Made by a program: the position numbers and the translations under genes
Shown: piece after piece, positions 8,757 through 17,243 of the stretch
Numbering within the stretch: the stretch's first letter is position 1
Layout: every line of letters begins with the position of its first letter
The notes under the pieces: model-generated
What the model saw: only the letters and a program-made list of their open reading frames with translations
Database searches by the model: none
What the model was told of the DNA's origin: nothing
Origin: Pelobium manganitolerans
Lineage (GTDB): Bacteria > Bacteroidota > Bacteroidia > Sphingobacteriales > Sphingobacteriaceae
Assembly: GCF_003609575.1 (NCBI RefSeq)
Contig: NZ_MBTA01000027.1
Coordinates: 124,001 to 188,000 of the forward strand
Reading direction: 5' to 3'
Length of the DNA: 64,000 bases

Positions 8757-8764
8757 CAAAGTTA
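8757..8764 (-). promoter_or_regulatory. -7 element TAACTTTG of mnmE
   Basis: Matches TAnnTTTG and lies only 6 nt from the mnmE ATG, so transcription would begin at or next to the start codon. No clear -33 box. Confidence 0.5.
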
Positions 8765-8810
8765 GCAATTTGTTTTAGCTTGATTCGCCCGAAAAACACC
8801 GTCAGTTTTT

Positions 8811-8818
8811 TATATTTG
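8811..8818 (+). promoter_or_regulatory. -7 element TATATTTG of the dehydrogenase gene
   Basis: Matches TAnnTTTG, 6 nt before the ATG at 8825. It is divergent from the mnmE element 46 bp away. Confidence 0.5.
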
Positions 8819-8824
8819 GTTGAT

Positions 8825-9736
8825 ATGAAAATTAGGAAAAACATTAAAAAACAAGCTAAACCTATAACATTCATCGGCTTAGGAAACATGGGCTTACCAA
8901 TGGCTCAAAACCTTATCAATGCCGGACATCAATTAAACGTTTACAACCGAACTGCCGGAAAAGCAGATGCTTTGAGCGGAGATTTCGAAATCTGCACTTC
9001 CATAAAAGAAGCTTGCGAAGGGCAAGAAATCATTATCTCTATGCTGGCAGAAGACGATGTACTTTACCAAATATGCGAGGGCGAAGAAGGACTTTTAAAC
9101 GTGATGCAAGAAGGTGCAATACACATCAGCATGAGTACCATTTCACCGGATACTTCCAGAGATTTATCTGAAAAGCATCGGCATAAAAACCAACACTATC
9201 TCTCCTCCCCTGTTTTCGGCAGACCCAATGCAGCTGCCGAAGCAAAATTATACATCTGTACTTCTGGCGAGGATACTATAAAGCAAAAGGTAAAATCCAT
9301 TTTAGAATTGCTGGGTCAGGCTGTTTATGATTTTGGAACCGATCCGGGCGCTGCAAACGTGGTAAAATTAGCAGGCAATTTTATGATTATGGCAAGTATG
9401 GAAACCATGGCAGAAGCTTTTACATTAGCCGAAAAACAAGGTTTGGACAGAGAACAGGTCGCTAATTTCTTTGGCGAAACGGTTTTTAATGCGCCTATCT
9501 ATAAGAACTACGGAACCCTGATCGCAAAGAAACAATATCAGCCAGTAGGCTTTAAGTCAAGCTTGGGCTTTAAAGATGCCCGCTTAGCCAGTAAAATGGC
9601 ATTGGATGCCGAAATGCCTGCCCCGCTATTAAGTTTGGTTTACAACCGCTTATTAAGCGCCCTGGCAAAAGGCAATAACGATAGTGATTGGGTTGAGGGA
9701 ATTGCAGGTGGAGTTTCTAACGATGCAGGAATATAA
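8825..9736 (+). CDS. NAD(P)-dependent beta-hydroxyacid dehydrogenase
   Basis: A 303-residue protein of the 3-hydroxyisobutyrate/6-phosphogluconate dehydrogenase superfamily. The dinucleotide site is ITFIGLGNMGLPMAQNL near the N-terminus; the substrate-binding STISPDTSRDLSEKH and the catalytic-lysine segment VVKLAGNFMIMASME follow. Typical length. The start at 8825 was chosen because it follows a -7 element and gives the standard N-terminus. Substrate unknown: it may be glyoxylate/succinic-semialdehyde reductase-like or an imine reductase-like member. Its stop is directly followed by the ATG of the broken metallohydrolase gene. Confidence 0.85.
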   Translation: MKIRKNIKKQAKPITFIGLGNMGLPMAQNLINAGHQLNVYNRTAGKADALSGDFEICTSIKEACEGQEIIISMLAEDDVLYQICEGEEGLLNVMQEGAIHISMSTISPDTSRDLSEKHRHKNQHYLSSPVFGRPNAAAEAKLYICTSGEDTIKQKVKSILELLGQAVYDFGTDPGAANVVKLAGNFMIMASMETMAEAFTLAEKQGLDREQVANFFGETVFNAPIYKNYGTLIAKKQYQPVGFKSSLGFKDARLASKMALDAEMPAPLLSLVYNRLLSALAKGNNDSDWVEGIAGGVSNDAGI

Positions 9737-10810
9737 ATGATGACGATATACATAGCATTTGCAATAGCTTTGCTGGCCTTTATTACGTTCAGTTTTTTAA
9801 ATAGCGATGTATTTGGTCGCCAGCCCGACACTTCTGCATTCACAGGTTCGTCCAATTTTTTTGATAAGAGCTTCCAAAATCAATCGCCTACGCCGATGAT
9901 GACCAAAGATGCAAATTATTGGAAGTTAATGCGGGAAATATTTAACAAGCCCAAAAGCAACACACCATCAGAAATCATCCAATCTGTTAAAACGGACCTG
10001 AAAAACTTATCAGTTGTTGATGATAGTTTGATTTGGTTCGGGCATTCTTCTTACCTTTTAACCATCGGCGGAAAGCGCATTTTAGTAGATCCGGTTTTTT
10101 ACAAGGCTTCACCGGTAAGTTTTTTCGGGAAACCCTATAAAATGACTTATCAATATCTACCAAAAGATTTTCCGGATATTGATCTTTTAGTTATCACTCA
10201 CGACCATTACGACCACTTAGACCATCGGGCGGTCTGCGAACTAAAACCTAAGGTAAAAAGCGTCATCACCTCGAAAGGTGTGGATGGACATTTAAAACTA
10301 TGGGGCTATAAAGCCGAACAAATCATTGCTTTAAACTGAAACGACAAAGCTATCATTGAAGGTAATGAGTTCATTTGTGTGCCTGCCCGTCATTTCTCTG
10401 GACGGAAATTCAAGCGAGGGCAAACGCTATGGAGTTCTTTTGTTTTAAACACACCATCTGCCAAAATCTATTTAGGCGGAGATTCTGGTTACGATACTCA
10501 TTTTAAGGAAATCGGAGAAAAATACGGCCCATTTGATTTAGCGATTTTAGAATGCGGACAGTACGGCAGATATTAGCCCTTGATCCACATGTTGCCCGAA
10601 GAAACGCTACAGGCGAGTAAGGACTTAAAAGCCAAAGCACTTTTGCCTGTACATTGGGGCAAGTTTTCATTATCCAGCCATCCTTGGACGGAGCCAGTTG
10701 AGAGATTGCTTATTGCTAATGCCGATGAAGCACAACTTGTTTTTACACCACAGATTGGAGAAGTTTTAGAACTTAGCTCAGAAAATAAAACGGTAAAATG
10801 GTGGCGATGA
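9737..10810 (+). pseudogene. Metallo-beta-lactamase-fold hydrolase with two nonsense codons
   Basis: One reading frame of 357 codons broken by TGA at codon 201 (10337) and TAG at codon 280 (10574). The frame is otherwise preserved. It encodes an N-terminal membrane helix, then an MBL fold of the UlaG/NAPE-PLD type with H155-D-H157-Y-D159-H160 as metal motif, PARHFSGR, YLGGDSGYD and LPVHWGKF. In relatives tryptophan is expected at both stop positions (context LN-W-x-[DE] and Y-W-x-x-IHM), so both look like TGG to stop by G-to-A changes. TGA and TAG end normal genes nearby (pdxH, mqnC), so recoding is unlikely. Probably a recent pseudogene, or base-call errors. Confidence 0.8.
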
Positions 10811-10814
10811 ACTT

Positions 10815-10857
10815 TTAAGTTTTGTCATCGGGGCATTAGCCCGATGACAAAACTTAA
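10815..10857. terminator. 18-bp perfect hairpin
   Basis: The arms 10815-10832 and 10840-10857 are perfectly complementary (TTAAGTTTTGTCATCGGG and its reverse complement) with a 7-nt loop. It follows the metallohydrolase stop by 5 bp; on either strand the A/T-rich foot of the stem could serve as the U-tract. Likely bidirectional terminator between convergent genes. Confidence 0.7.
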
Positions 10858-10927
10858 CAATAATACAGCACTAGCAAATAGCAATCTCTAATTCACCAAT
10901 GCAATCCTCCCGCTAATGGGTTCGGAA

Positions 10928-12223
10928 TTATTCTTTTATAAACTTGCCATGCTGTTTGCCATAGCGGTAAACATACGTACCCGGCGCAAGCGCAGCAACA
11001 TTTATGCTGTTTTGTTGCTGATTTATCAACTGCCAAAACATTTGTTTGCCCATAACATTATAAATTCGTAGCACCTCTCCTGTTGAAGCAACTGTAAATG
11101 TCAGTTGAGTTTTTACCGGGTTGGGATACAAATTAAGAGTTAAAGGCTGAAGGTTGAAGGTAACCTGTTTAAGGCCTAATTCTGTTGCTGTACCATTGTC
11201 ATCTACCTGTACCAGTTTATAATAATTATTACCGTTTAGGGGGCTTTTATCTGTAAAACTATAATTGAAAGCAGGAAGTGAAGAATTTAAAGAAGCCGAT
11301 ATCTGGCCTATCTTTACAAATTGTTTATCATCCCCGCTTCTATATATTTCAAATCCGCTGTGGTTTTGCTCCAACGAGGTTTGCCATTCAAGTATAGCGC
11401 CCGTTGCTGCGGTTTTAACCCAAAATCCGGAAAGCTTTACCGGTAGAACATTATTTACCGGCGCTCCGCCAACCCAATTAGATGTAGCGCCACTAAGTGT
11501 AAAATTGTTTAGCGTACCATTTGTATTTCCTCCTACCCTTTCTATAAGTGTGGTTACGCTCGCATTATTTCCTCCGGCCACTCCTTGGTTAAAATCATAG
11601 TATCTTACCAAACCCGGTGACGACGGAGAGACTTCTACATCTTTCTGATCTTGTATCTGTGTTTCGGTTTTGGCAAAATTCCATATACGTAGTTCATCTA
11701 AAGAGTAATCTGTAATTGGATAAGTTGTTCCGCCTATTTGCACATTAGTGGTTGGCAATATTGCTCCAGAGTAAGCTACAGTACGAATCAATGTGCCATC
11801 AAAGTAAAATTTGATGTTGCTACCATCATAAGTAATAGCATAATGCCTCCAGATATTTTGTTGGGAAGATGGAATGTCACCGTCAGGAGTAGAGGCAGAC
11901 CATGACTGAAATGTAGTATAATCTGAAGCGTTAGGAAATATTGATAATGTTTGAGAATGGGAATAATCTGCTTCATAATTATCCATAAAGATGCCGTGTT
12001 CATTACCAGAATTTTGCCAATAAATGCCCTGATAACGGTTACTGCCCGAATAAGTGGACTTCATCCAAAATTCAATAGTAAAGTTTCCCGGGGAAATGCC
12101 AGACAAGCCTGTAATTGAAGCATCCCCATCAAAATGGAGAGCATTGTTTTGCGCATTGCTTTTATTTAAAGAAACAAGCGACAAGAAAATAATTGCGAAA
12201 CAATTCAGTAAGTTTTTTTTCAT
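10928..12223 (-). CDS. Secreted LamG-domain protein with T9SS sorting domain
   Basis: A 431-residue exported protein. Start at 12223 gives a signal peptide (MKKNLLNCFAIIFLSLVSLN) ending near SNAQ. Residues about 30-215 form a LamG/concanavalin-like jelly roll (ALHFDGDASI, FTIEFWMKS, HYAITYDGSNIKFYFDGTL, LDELRIWNFAKT). A fibronectin-like stretch follows (LEWQTSLEQNHSGFEIYRS), then a type A T9SS C-terminal domain with NLYPNPVKTQLTF and GTYVYRYGKQHGKFIKE. The product should be exported through the Sec and PorSS/T9SS routes and left at the cell surface. Ligand unknown. No operon partner; a large palindrome lies about 100 bp upstream. Confidence 0.9.
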   Translation of the reverse strand: MKKNLLNCFAIIFLSLVSLNKSNAQNNALHFDGDASITGLSGISPGNFTIEFWMKSTYSGSNRYQGIYWQNSGNEHGIFMDNYEADYSHSQTLSIFPNASDYTTFQSWSASTPDGDIPSSQQNIWRHYAITYDGSNIKFYFDGTLIRTVAYSGAILPTTNVQIGGTTYPITDYSLDELRIWNFAKTETQIQDQKDVEVSPSSPGLVRYYDFNQGVAGGNNASVTTLIERVGGNTNGTLNNFTLSGATSNWVGGAPVNNVLPVKLSGFWVKTAATGAILEWQTSLEQNHSGFEIYRSGDDKQFVKIGQISASLNSSLPAFNYSFTDKSPLNGNNYYKLVQVDDNGTATELGLKQVTFNLQPLTLNLYPNPVKTQLTFTVASTGEVLRIYNVMGKQMFWQLINQQQNSINVAALAPGTYVYRYGKQHGKFIKE

Positions 12224-12321
12224 ATTTTTTAATTTACACACAAAACTATTAATTAAGAGTAGCAAATCTAAAACTTCACCTTTATTTCTGCAACAACAAA
12301 AAAGCAAACATCTTTTTTTTC

Positions 12322-12380
12322 TTATAAAAACAATAAAAATTGATTCTTATGCATAAAATTGATTTTTATTGTTTTTATAA
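12322..12380. repeat. Large AT-rich palindrome upstream of the LamG gene
   Basis: The arms 12322-12340 and 12362-12380 are perfect 19-bp inverted copies (TTATAAAAACAATAAAAAT). The 21-bp loop contains the palindrome TTATGCATAA. A direct repeat AAATTGATT[CT]TTAT also lies across it. Possible operator, cruciform or terminator; function unknown. Confidence 0.8.
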
Positions 12381-12524
12381 TTAATATTTTAAACAAATCA
12401 CCTAAATCTAAGAGGCTGTCTAAAATTGCTCTGAGAAGGTATTATCTGAGCATTTTTGTGTTGAACGTCCGCCCGGTCGGTACGGACGAACAGTAAAACA
12501 TCCTACAAATAAGGTAATGCCGAC

Positions 12525-12582
12525 AGTGTGGCAACCCTGCAAGTGAGATGCTTCGACTCCGCTCAGCATGACATAGTGGGCG
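12525..12582 (-). repeat. REP-like element, single half
   Basis: GTGAGATGCTTCGACTCCGC and the following GTGGGCG match, at roughly nine bases in ten over about 44 bp, the reverse complement of the left arm of the inverted pair at 45036-45137. In open reading frames this element gives the pseudo-peptide MLSGVEASHLQGC, a common artefact in Bacteroidota annotation. Confidence 0.7.
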
Positions 12583-12594
12583 CTCCCTTTTTTA

Positions 12595-12869
12595 AAAAGG
12601 AACTTGTGAAAATTTTTGCAATATAAATTTAGACATTCTAAAGCTACTACCCAAAACCCCTGTTCCACTTTCCTATATCTTACAGTTCCGTTGGTGTAGG
12701 CATTATTAATGCAGAAATAATTGCTATTATCATCAAATTCAGAACCTAGCAGATGTTTCAAACTACCAATAAGTAGTTCGGGCGAATTGGAAATATAAGG
12801 CAATTCGTAAAAGCCATTTTTAAATTGAAACGGCGAAGACTGAAGCTCTTTAGATAACTTTTTAATGGG
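12595..12869 (-). pseudogene. Gene fragment, possibly the N-terminus of an AraC-type regulator
   Basis: An open stretch preceded by a stop codon and without a good start reads KKLSKELQSSPFQFKNGFYE, then LPYISNSPELLIGSLKHLLG and YRKVEQGFWVVALECLNLYC, then runs into the REP-like element. The protein-like composition (no low complexity) suggests real former coding DNA. The segment VRYRKVEQGFWVV resembles the ligand-domain start of some Bacteroidota AraC regulators, but I do not recognise it with certainty. No DNA-binding domain follows, so it is not functional as such. Confidence 0.4.
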
Positions 12870-12993
12870 ATATTAATTTTTTAAACCTGCTTAATATATA
12901 AAAATAAAATCACACTTCAATTAATGCACTTAGCTCCTGTTAAAAACTGCCGTTTTACTAAGTTTTATGCTTTCAAAACAAAGGCAATAAAAA

Positions 12994-13020
12994 AAGCCCT
13001 GATTCAATGAACCAAGGCTT
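12994..13020 (-). terminator. Terminator after rpmA
   Basis: AAGCCCTGATTCA pairs with TGAACCAAGGCTT (two G-U pairs). An A-run on the plus strand (12987-12995) gives the U-tract for the minus-strand rplU-rpmA transcript. Confidence 0.75.
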
Positions 13021-13044
13021 CCCTTTTTATTATTATAGTAAGAA

Positions 13045-13440
13045 CTATTCCGCTGCTGCGTCGCCAGTTTTCTTAGCCGCTTTTTTCGCCGGGGCTTTTT
13101 TTGCAGGCGCTTCTGCTGCTACTTCTTCTTTTACTGCAGGTTTGGCTGCTTTTTTTGCAGGTGCTTCAACCGCAGCGCTAACTGCTTCAAAAGGGATTAC
13201 AGAAACATATGATTTGTTGTCTGCTTTTTTTCTGAAAGCTACTTTACCGTCAATTAAAGCAAAAAGGGTATGATCTTTACCCATGCCCACATTTTTTTCT
13301 GGGTGGTGTTTGGTACCGCGCTGACGAACGATGATGTTTCCTGCGATTGCAGCCTGTCCGCCATAAATTTTGATACCTAAACGTTTACTGTGCGATTCTC
13401 TACCGTTGTTAGAGCTACCGGCTCCTTTCTTATGTGCCAT
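13045..13440 (-). CDS. rpmA: 50S ribosomal protein L27 with long Lys/Ala tail
   Basis: Residues 1-86 are a normal bacterial L27 ([39 protein letters not shown]). A tail of about 45 residues follows, built of PAKKA-type repeats ([28 protein letters not shown]). Usual L27 length is about 85-90, so the tail is an addition resembling histone H1-like proteins. L27 sits at the peptidyl transferase centre of the large subunit. The gene follows rplU on the same strand after a 54-bp gap. Confidence 0.97.
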   Translation of the reverse strand: MAHKKGAGSSNNGRESHSKRLGIKIYGGQAAIAGNIIVRQRGTKHHPEKNVGMGKDHTLFALIDGKVAFRKKADNKSYVSVIPFEAVSAAVEAPAKKAAKPAVKEEVAAEAPAKKAPAKKAAKKTGDAAAE

Positions 13441-13483
13441 GTTTTATATCTGTTTAGCTTTAGAAAAGCTGTAAATTTTAAAA

Positions 13484-13795
13484 TTAAACTGTGATGCTAT
13501 CGATCTGGATTTTGGTAAAAGATTGACGGTGACCGTTTTTCTTTTTGTAACCTTTTCTTCTTTTTTTGTGGAAAACGATTACTTTATCGCCTTTTAAATG
13601 AGACACGATCTTAGCAGAAACTTTTGCGCCCTTTACCGCAGGTGTACCTACTGTAAATTTACCATCATTAGCTACCAATAAAACATTGTCAAATTCAATA
13701 CTAGCGCCCTCATCTCCTTGTAACCTGTGTACAAAAAGCTGCTGGTCTTTTGCAACTTTAAACTGTTGCCCTGCTATATTTACTATTGCGTACAT
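13484..13795 (-). CDS. rplU: 50S ribosomal protein L21
   Basis: A 103-residue L21 starting [18 protein letters not shown], with the C-terminal [20 protein letters not shown] typical of the family. The in-frame ATG 63 bp upstream is rejected because the promoter lies in that stretch. It binds 23S rRNA in the large subunit. First gene of the rplU-rpmA operon, with a consensus promoter at 13830-13859. Confidence 0.98.
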   Translation of the reverse strand: MYAIVNIAGQQFKVAKDQQLFVHRLQGDEGASIEFDNVLLVANDGKFTVGTPAVKGAKVSAKIVSHLKGDKVIVFHKKRRKGYKKKNGHRQSFTKIQIDSITV

Positions 13796-13829
13796 TATTA
13801 AATAAATTTGTGTTTTTAAAATGAGGTGC

Positions 13830-13859
13830 AAATATAGAAAAATAATATTCGCAAACAAA
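13830..13859 (-). promoter_or_regulatory. Promoter of rplU-rpmA
   Basis: Minus-strand TTG (13857-13859), 19-nt spacer, TATATTTG (13830-13837). This is the best match in the window, with bamD, to the Bacteroidota -33/-7 pattern. Confidence 0.75.
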
Positions 13860-13874
13860 GCAAATTATAGGACA

Positions 13875-14375
13875 TTAATATTTTGGCCGATGCAAAATCG
13901 CATCGTATATTAAAGCTTGTTTAAAATTAAAATCGGCCGCTACGTGCCGTTCCCGTTTCGGCAGTTTAATGCCGTGTTTGTGCTTTTCGTGTATTTTACG
14001 GTTGGCCAGCACCTCTGCAGATGGTATTTCGGGATTGTAGTAGTCTGTTGTTAGCAATTCCTTTTGTTTTACCGCTTTCTTATTTTGCACAGGCACAGCT
14101 TGGTAAGCCGGCTTTGTTTCGGCCCGGTAAGCGGATTTTCTTTCTGCTTGGCGCGGATGTTCTTCTTGCAAGGTTTTAGCGGTTTGCTTACGCGATGGCT
14201 GTTCTACCAATACCGGCGGGTGCGGGACCGTTGGCACTGTTTGGCTTTGCGAAGCCCGACGTTGCGCATCGGCCTGCTTAGCGCGTTCTGCAGCTTTCTC
14301 GCTTTCCTTTTTAAAGTTCTGATAGGCTTTAATCAAAAAGGAAATGATGATCAAAGCAACCAATAATCCGTTCAT
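13875..14375 (-). CDS. Hypothetical membrane-anchored protein
   Basis: Starting at MNGLLVALIIISFLIKAYQN the protein has one N-terminal membrane helix, then a charged segment (FKKESEKAAERAKQADAQRR) and a proline-rich, basic linker. It ends with a short conserved-looking segment FNFKQALIYDAILHRPKY. An ATG six codons upstream is an alternative start. About 166 residues. I do not recognise a family; small proteins of this layout are common next to ribosomal or metabolic genes in Sphingobacteriales. Divergent from pdxH. Confidence 0.6.
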   Translation of the reverse strand: MNGLLVALIIISFLIKAYQNFKKESEKAAERAKQADAQRRASQSQTVPTVPHPPVLVEQPSRKQTAKTLQEEHPRQAERKSAYRAETKPAYQAVPVQNKKAVKQKELLTTDYYNPEIPSAEVLANRKIHEKHKHGIKLPKRERHVAADFNFKQALIYDAILHRPKY

Positions 14376-14451
14376 AGCATAGCTTTTCTCCAAATATATA
14401 AAAACAGTGTATTAATTTGCGCATAACCTTTAATTCCATACTTACATTCGT

Positions 14452-14459
14452 TAATTTTG
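14452..14459 (+). promoter_or_regulatory. -7 element TAATTTTG of pdxH
   Basis: Matches TAnnTTTG and lies 5 nt before the pdxH ATG; predicts a leaderless mRNA. Confidence 0.45.
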
Positions 14460-14464
14460 CCTAC

Positions 14465-15118
14465 ATGAGTATCGAAAAATCGACGATCCAAAACCTCCGC
14501 CAAGATTACCGCTCGGCATCTTTAGATGAAAGCGAAGTAGCCGAAAACCCCTACCAGCAGTTTGAAAAATGGTTTCAGGAAGCGCTAAACGCACAGGTTG
14601 CAGAGCCCAATGCCATGACCTTGGCTACTACAACGGCTAATTGTGTACCATCGGCGCGTATTGTTTTGTTGAAAGAATTTACCGATGAAGGTTTTGTTTT
14701 TTACACCAACTATAACAGCAAAAAAGGCCGCGAAATTGCAGAAAGCCCTTTTGCTGCGCTGGTGTTTTTTTGGCCCGATTTGGAAAGGCAAATCCGCATA
14801 GAAGGCGTGGTTGAAACGGTTAGCGAGGAAGAATCTGATGCTTACTTTAAATCGAGGCCGCGTGGAAGCCAGCTAGGCGCTCTTACATCGCCGCAGAGCG
14901 AAATGATACCTAACCGCAGTTATTTAGAAGATAAACTGGCTAAACTCACCGAAAAATACAAGGAAAAGGACATACAAAGGCCCGAGCATTGGGGCGGTTA
15001 CCGCGTTATTCCAAACCGCATTGAGTTTTGGCAAGGCCGATCCAGCCGTTTGCATGACCGTATATTATACGTACAAGAAAAAGATCAGAGTTGGAGATTT
15101 GAACGTTTAGCGCCATGA
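14465..15118 (+). CDS. pdxH: Pyridoxamine 5'-phosphate oxidase
   Basis: A 217-residue FMN enzyme that oxidises pyridoxamine/pyridoxine 5'-phosphate to pyridoxal 5'-phosphate. Seen: MTLATTTANCVPSARIVLLK, FYTNYNSKKGREIAE, RPRGSQLGALTSPQS and the C-terminal WQGRSSRLHDRI, which bind FMN and PLP. Start at 14465 gives the standard N-terminus MSIEKSTIQNLRQDY. Its TGA stop overlaps the nuoC start (ATGA), so the three genes pdxH-nuoC-nuoD are probably one transcript. Confidence 0.96.
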   Translation: MSIEKSTIQNLRQDYRSASLDESEVAENPYQQFEKWFQEALNAQVAEPNAMTLATTTANCVPSARIVLLKEFTDEGFVFYTNYNSKKGREIAESPFAALVFFWPDLERQIRIEGVVETVSEEESDAYFKSRPRGSQLGALTSPQSEMIPNRSYLEDKLAKLTEKYKEKDIQRPEHWGGYRVIPNRIEFWQGRSSRLHDRILYVQEKDQSWRFERLAP

Positions 15119-15615
15119 TTTTTGATACCGTAAAACAATTGCTTAGACAAAAATTTGGCGCAGATGTGATTGTTGCCGAAGAAGCCGAACAAAAACAGCC
15201 CGCTTTAATTATAAAAGCAGATTTAATTGATGAGGTATGTCTGTTTTTACGCGACCATCCCGAAACCTGGTTCGACTTTCTATCGTGCCTTAGCGGGGTT
15301 GATTATGGCGTGGAAAAACAACAGTTTGGCGTGGTGTACCACCTCAGCTCTATCATCAAAAAACATACAATTGTTTTAAAGGTAATTGCGTCTAATGACC
15401 GTAGCGAAGAAAATTTGCCTACTTTTAAAAGCATCAGCGCGGTTTATAAAGCGGCCGACTGGCACGAGCGTGAAGCTTTTGATATGCTGGGCATTTATTT
15501 TGAAAACCACCCCGATTTAAGGCGTATTTTATTGCCCGATGACTGGGAGGGCTTCCCTTTGCGCAAGGATTATAAAAACGCAGAAAGTTACCACAACATT
15601 AAAATTGACTTATAA
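15115..15615 (+). CDS. nuoC: NADH-quinone oxidoreductase subunit C
   Basis: A 166-residue 30-kDa subunit of complex I. The signature is WHEREAFDMLGIYFENHPDL (about residues 119-138) followed by RRILLPDDWEGFPLRKDY. It belongs to the peripheral arm beside NuoD. It overlaps pdxH by 4 bp and is followed by nuoD. nuoA and nuoB are not upstream and nuoE-N do not follow, unlike the usual nuo operon. Confidence 0.95.
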   Translation: MIFDTVKQLLRQKFGADVIVAEEAEQKQPALIIKADLIDEVCLFLRDHPETWFDFLSCLSGVDYGVEKQQFGVVYHLSSIIKKHTIVLKVIASNDRSEENLPTFKSISAVYKAADWHEREAFDMLGIYFENHPDLRRILLPDDWEGFPLRKDYKNAESYHNIKIDL

Positions 15616-15618
15616 GTT

Positions 15619-16824
15619 TTGGAGCGTCTTATCCCTCAGAAATATCAGCAAGGTTTAATTAACTACCAAAATAAAATGGCTTCGGTATTGCCCGAAGAAA
15701 TGGTTTTAAACCTTGGCCCGCAACACCCCAGCACCCACGGTGTTTTACGTTTAGAGTTGATTACCGATGGCGAGATTGTTAAAGAAGTAATCCCCCACCT
15801 TGGTTATCTGCACCGCTGTTTTGAAAAACACGGCGAAGCGCTAAACTACGCCCAGATAATCCCCTACACGGACCGGATGGATTATTTGGCATCCATGAAC
15901 AACAACCACGCTTACGTGATGGGCGTTGAGCGCATGTTAGGCATCGAAAACGACATCCCGAAAAGGGTGGAATATATCCGCGTTTTGGTGTGCGAGTTAA
16001 ACCGCATCGCATCCCACCTTATCGCTATCGGCACTTACGGCATTGATATTGGCGCGTTTACACCTTTTTTATGGTGCTTTCGCGATAGAGAACATATCAT
16101 GAATATGCTCGAATGGGCTTCCGGGGCGCGTATGCTGTATAATTATATTTGGGTAGGTGGCTTGTTTTACGATATCCCGGTAGGTTTTGAAGAACGCTGC
16201 AAAGAATTTGTTGACTATTTTAAACCAAAACTAAAAGAGCTGAACGAGCTATTAACGGATAATCAGATATTTATCTCGCGCACGGCCAATGTGGGCATCT
16301 TGCCTTTAGATGTAGCCATCAATTACGGTTGCTCGGGTCCTATGTTGCGCGGGTCGGGCTTAAAATATGATTTGCGCCGTGTGGATGAGTATTCGGTTTA
16401 TCCCGAGCTGGATTTTGAAGTGGCTTATGCCAAAGGCGAAATTGGGACCGTTGGCGATTGCTGGAACCGTTACCAAGTGCGCGTGGTGGAAGTCGAGGAA
16501 TCTTTAAAAATTATAGAGCAATGCGTTGAAAAACTCACTAAAGAACATAAACGCACGAAAGAGTTTGATCCGCGAGCTTTATGCCCGAAAAAGACGACGC
16601 CAAAAGCGCAGGATTTTTATGTGCGTGCAGAAAACCCTAAAGGCGAAATTGGTTTTTATTTTATCGCCGACGGCCGGTCCGACAAACCTTTCCGCATTAA
16701 ATCTCGTGGCCCTAGCTTTTGTAACTTAAGCGTACTGCCTGCCATCTCTAAAAACGTTATGATTGCAGATTTAATTGCGATTATCGGCTCGCTGGATATT
16801 GTGCTGGGTGAAGTGGACAGGTGA
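15619..16824 (+). CDS. nuoD: NADH-quinone oxidoreductase subunit D
   Basis: A 49-kDa complex I subunit that forms the quinone pocket. Seen: [49 protein letters not shown] and the C-terminal [14 protein letters not shown]. The start is uncertain: the frame opens at a TTG (15619, 401 residues) 3 bp after nuoC, while the first ATG is at 15676 (382 residues). The TTG start is close to the nuoC stop; the ATG start also keeps the whole conserved domain. Last recognisable nuo gene here. Confidence 0.95.
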   Translation: MERLIPQKYQQGLINYQNKMASVLPEEMVLNLGPQHPSTHGVLRLELITDGEIVKEVIPHLGYLHRCFEKHGEALNYAQIIPYTDRMDYLASMNNNHAYVMGVERMLGIENDIPKRVEYIRVLVCELNRIASHLIAIGTYGIDIGAFTPFLWCFRDREHIMNMLEWASGARMLYNYIWVGGLFYDIPVGFEERCKEFVDYFKPKLKELNELLTDNQIFISRTANVGILPLDVAINYGCSGPMLRGSGLKYDLRRVDEYSVYPELDFEVAYAKGEIGTVGDCWNRYQVRVVEVEESLKIIEQCVEKLTKEHKRTKEFDPRALCPKKTTPKAQDFYVRAENPKGEIGFYFIADGRSDKPFRIKSRGPSFCNLSVLPAISKNVMIADLIAIIGSLDIVLGEVDR

Positions 16825-16995
16825 TTTTTTGGAGTAAAGAGTATGGACGAAAGATTTGGGGGCGGAACACTGTGTGTAGAATCAGATGGGGTTCAACCCG
16901 AAATCCACGGGATCAACCGTTTAGAATTTGATAGGTTTTAAACTTTCAACAATTACACATCTTAAATTAATTTTTTTAGAAAACCATTAAACAAA
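16825..16995. other. Gap after nuoD with a 32-codon open frame
   Basis: A 32-residue frame (16843-16941) exists but has no recognisable product. GGGGTTCAACCCG here looks like a T-loop, but no tRNA cloverleaf can be drawn. Nothing else is seen. Confidence 0.3.
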
Positions 16996-17235
16996 ATGAC
17001 TTACGCTGAAAAACACATTTTAGAAACTTACTCAACAATTTTTGAGAATTTGAGTTTTAAAAGCAAGGTCAAATTATTGCAGAAAATGGTGACTGCGCTA
17101 AAGGCGGAGGTACCCCGCCAAAAAAAAGACTTTTTCACTTCTTTTGGTGCCTTTGCGCCTAATAAAACTGCAGAAGAAATTGTGAAAGAAATCAAAAAAA
17201 GTAGAAGCTTTAAAGATAAAGACCTTTACTTGTAA
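16996..17235 (+). CDS. Putative antitoxin of a VapC-like toxin
   Basis: A 79-residue, lysine-rich, helical protein ending FAPNKTAEEIVKEIKKSRSF and KDKDLYL. This C-terminal pattern ([FS]-x-S-AEEI-x-x-EI-x-x-SR-x-F) is that of small antitoxins that precede PIN-domain toxins in Bacteroidota. The N-terminal half is compatible with a DNA-binding or dimerisation region but has no clear motif. It precedes the broken PIN gene by 8 bp, the normal spacing of such pairs. The gene looks intact, so it may be an orphan antitoxin. Confidence 0.6.
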   Translation: MTYAEKHILETYSTIFENLSFKSKVKLLQKMVTALKAEVPRQKKDFFTSFGAFAPNKTAEEIVKEIKKSRSFKDKDLYL

Positions 17236-17243
17236 TAAGGTTT

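Noticed and set aside
10337-10576. Stop-codon recoding (Trp or selenocysteine) in the hydrolase gene
   Set aside because: Both TGA and TAG would have to be read through, no SECIS-like hairpin follows the TGA, and both codons end other genes here.
12420-12803. A single 127-codon gene
   Set aside because: Its C-terminal half is the REP-like element; only the N-terminal half resembles protein.
16860-16930. Possible tRNA-like T-loop (GGGGTTCAACCCG)
   Set aside because: No acceptor, D or anticodon stems could be paired around it.
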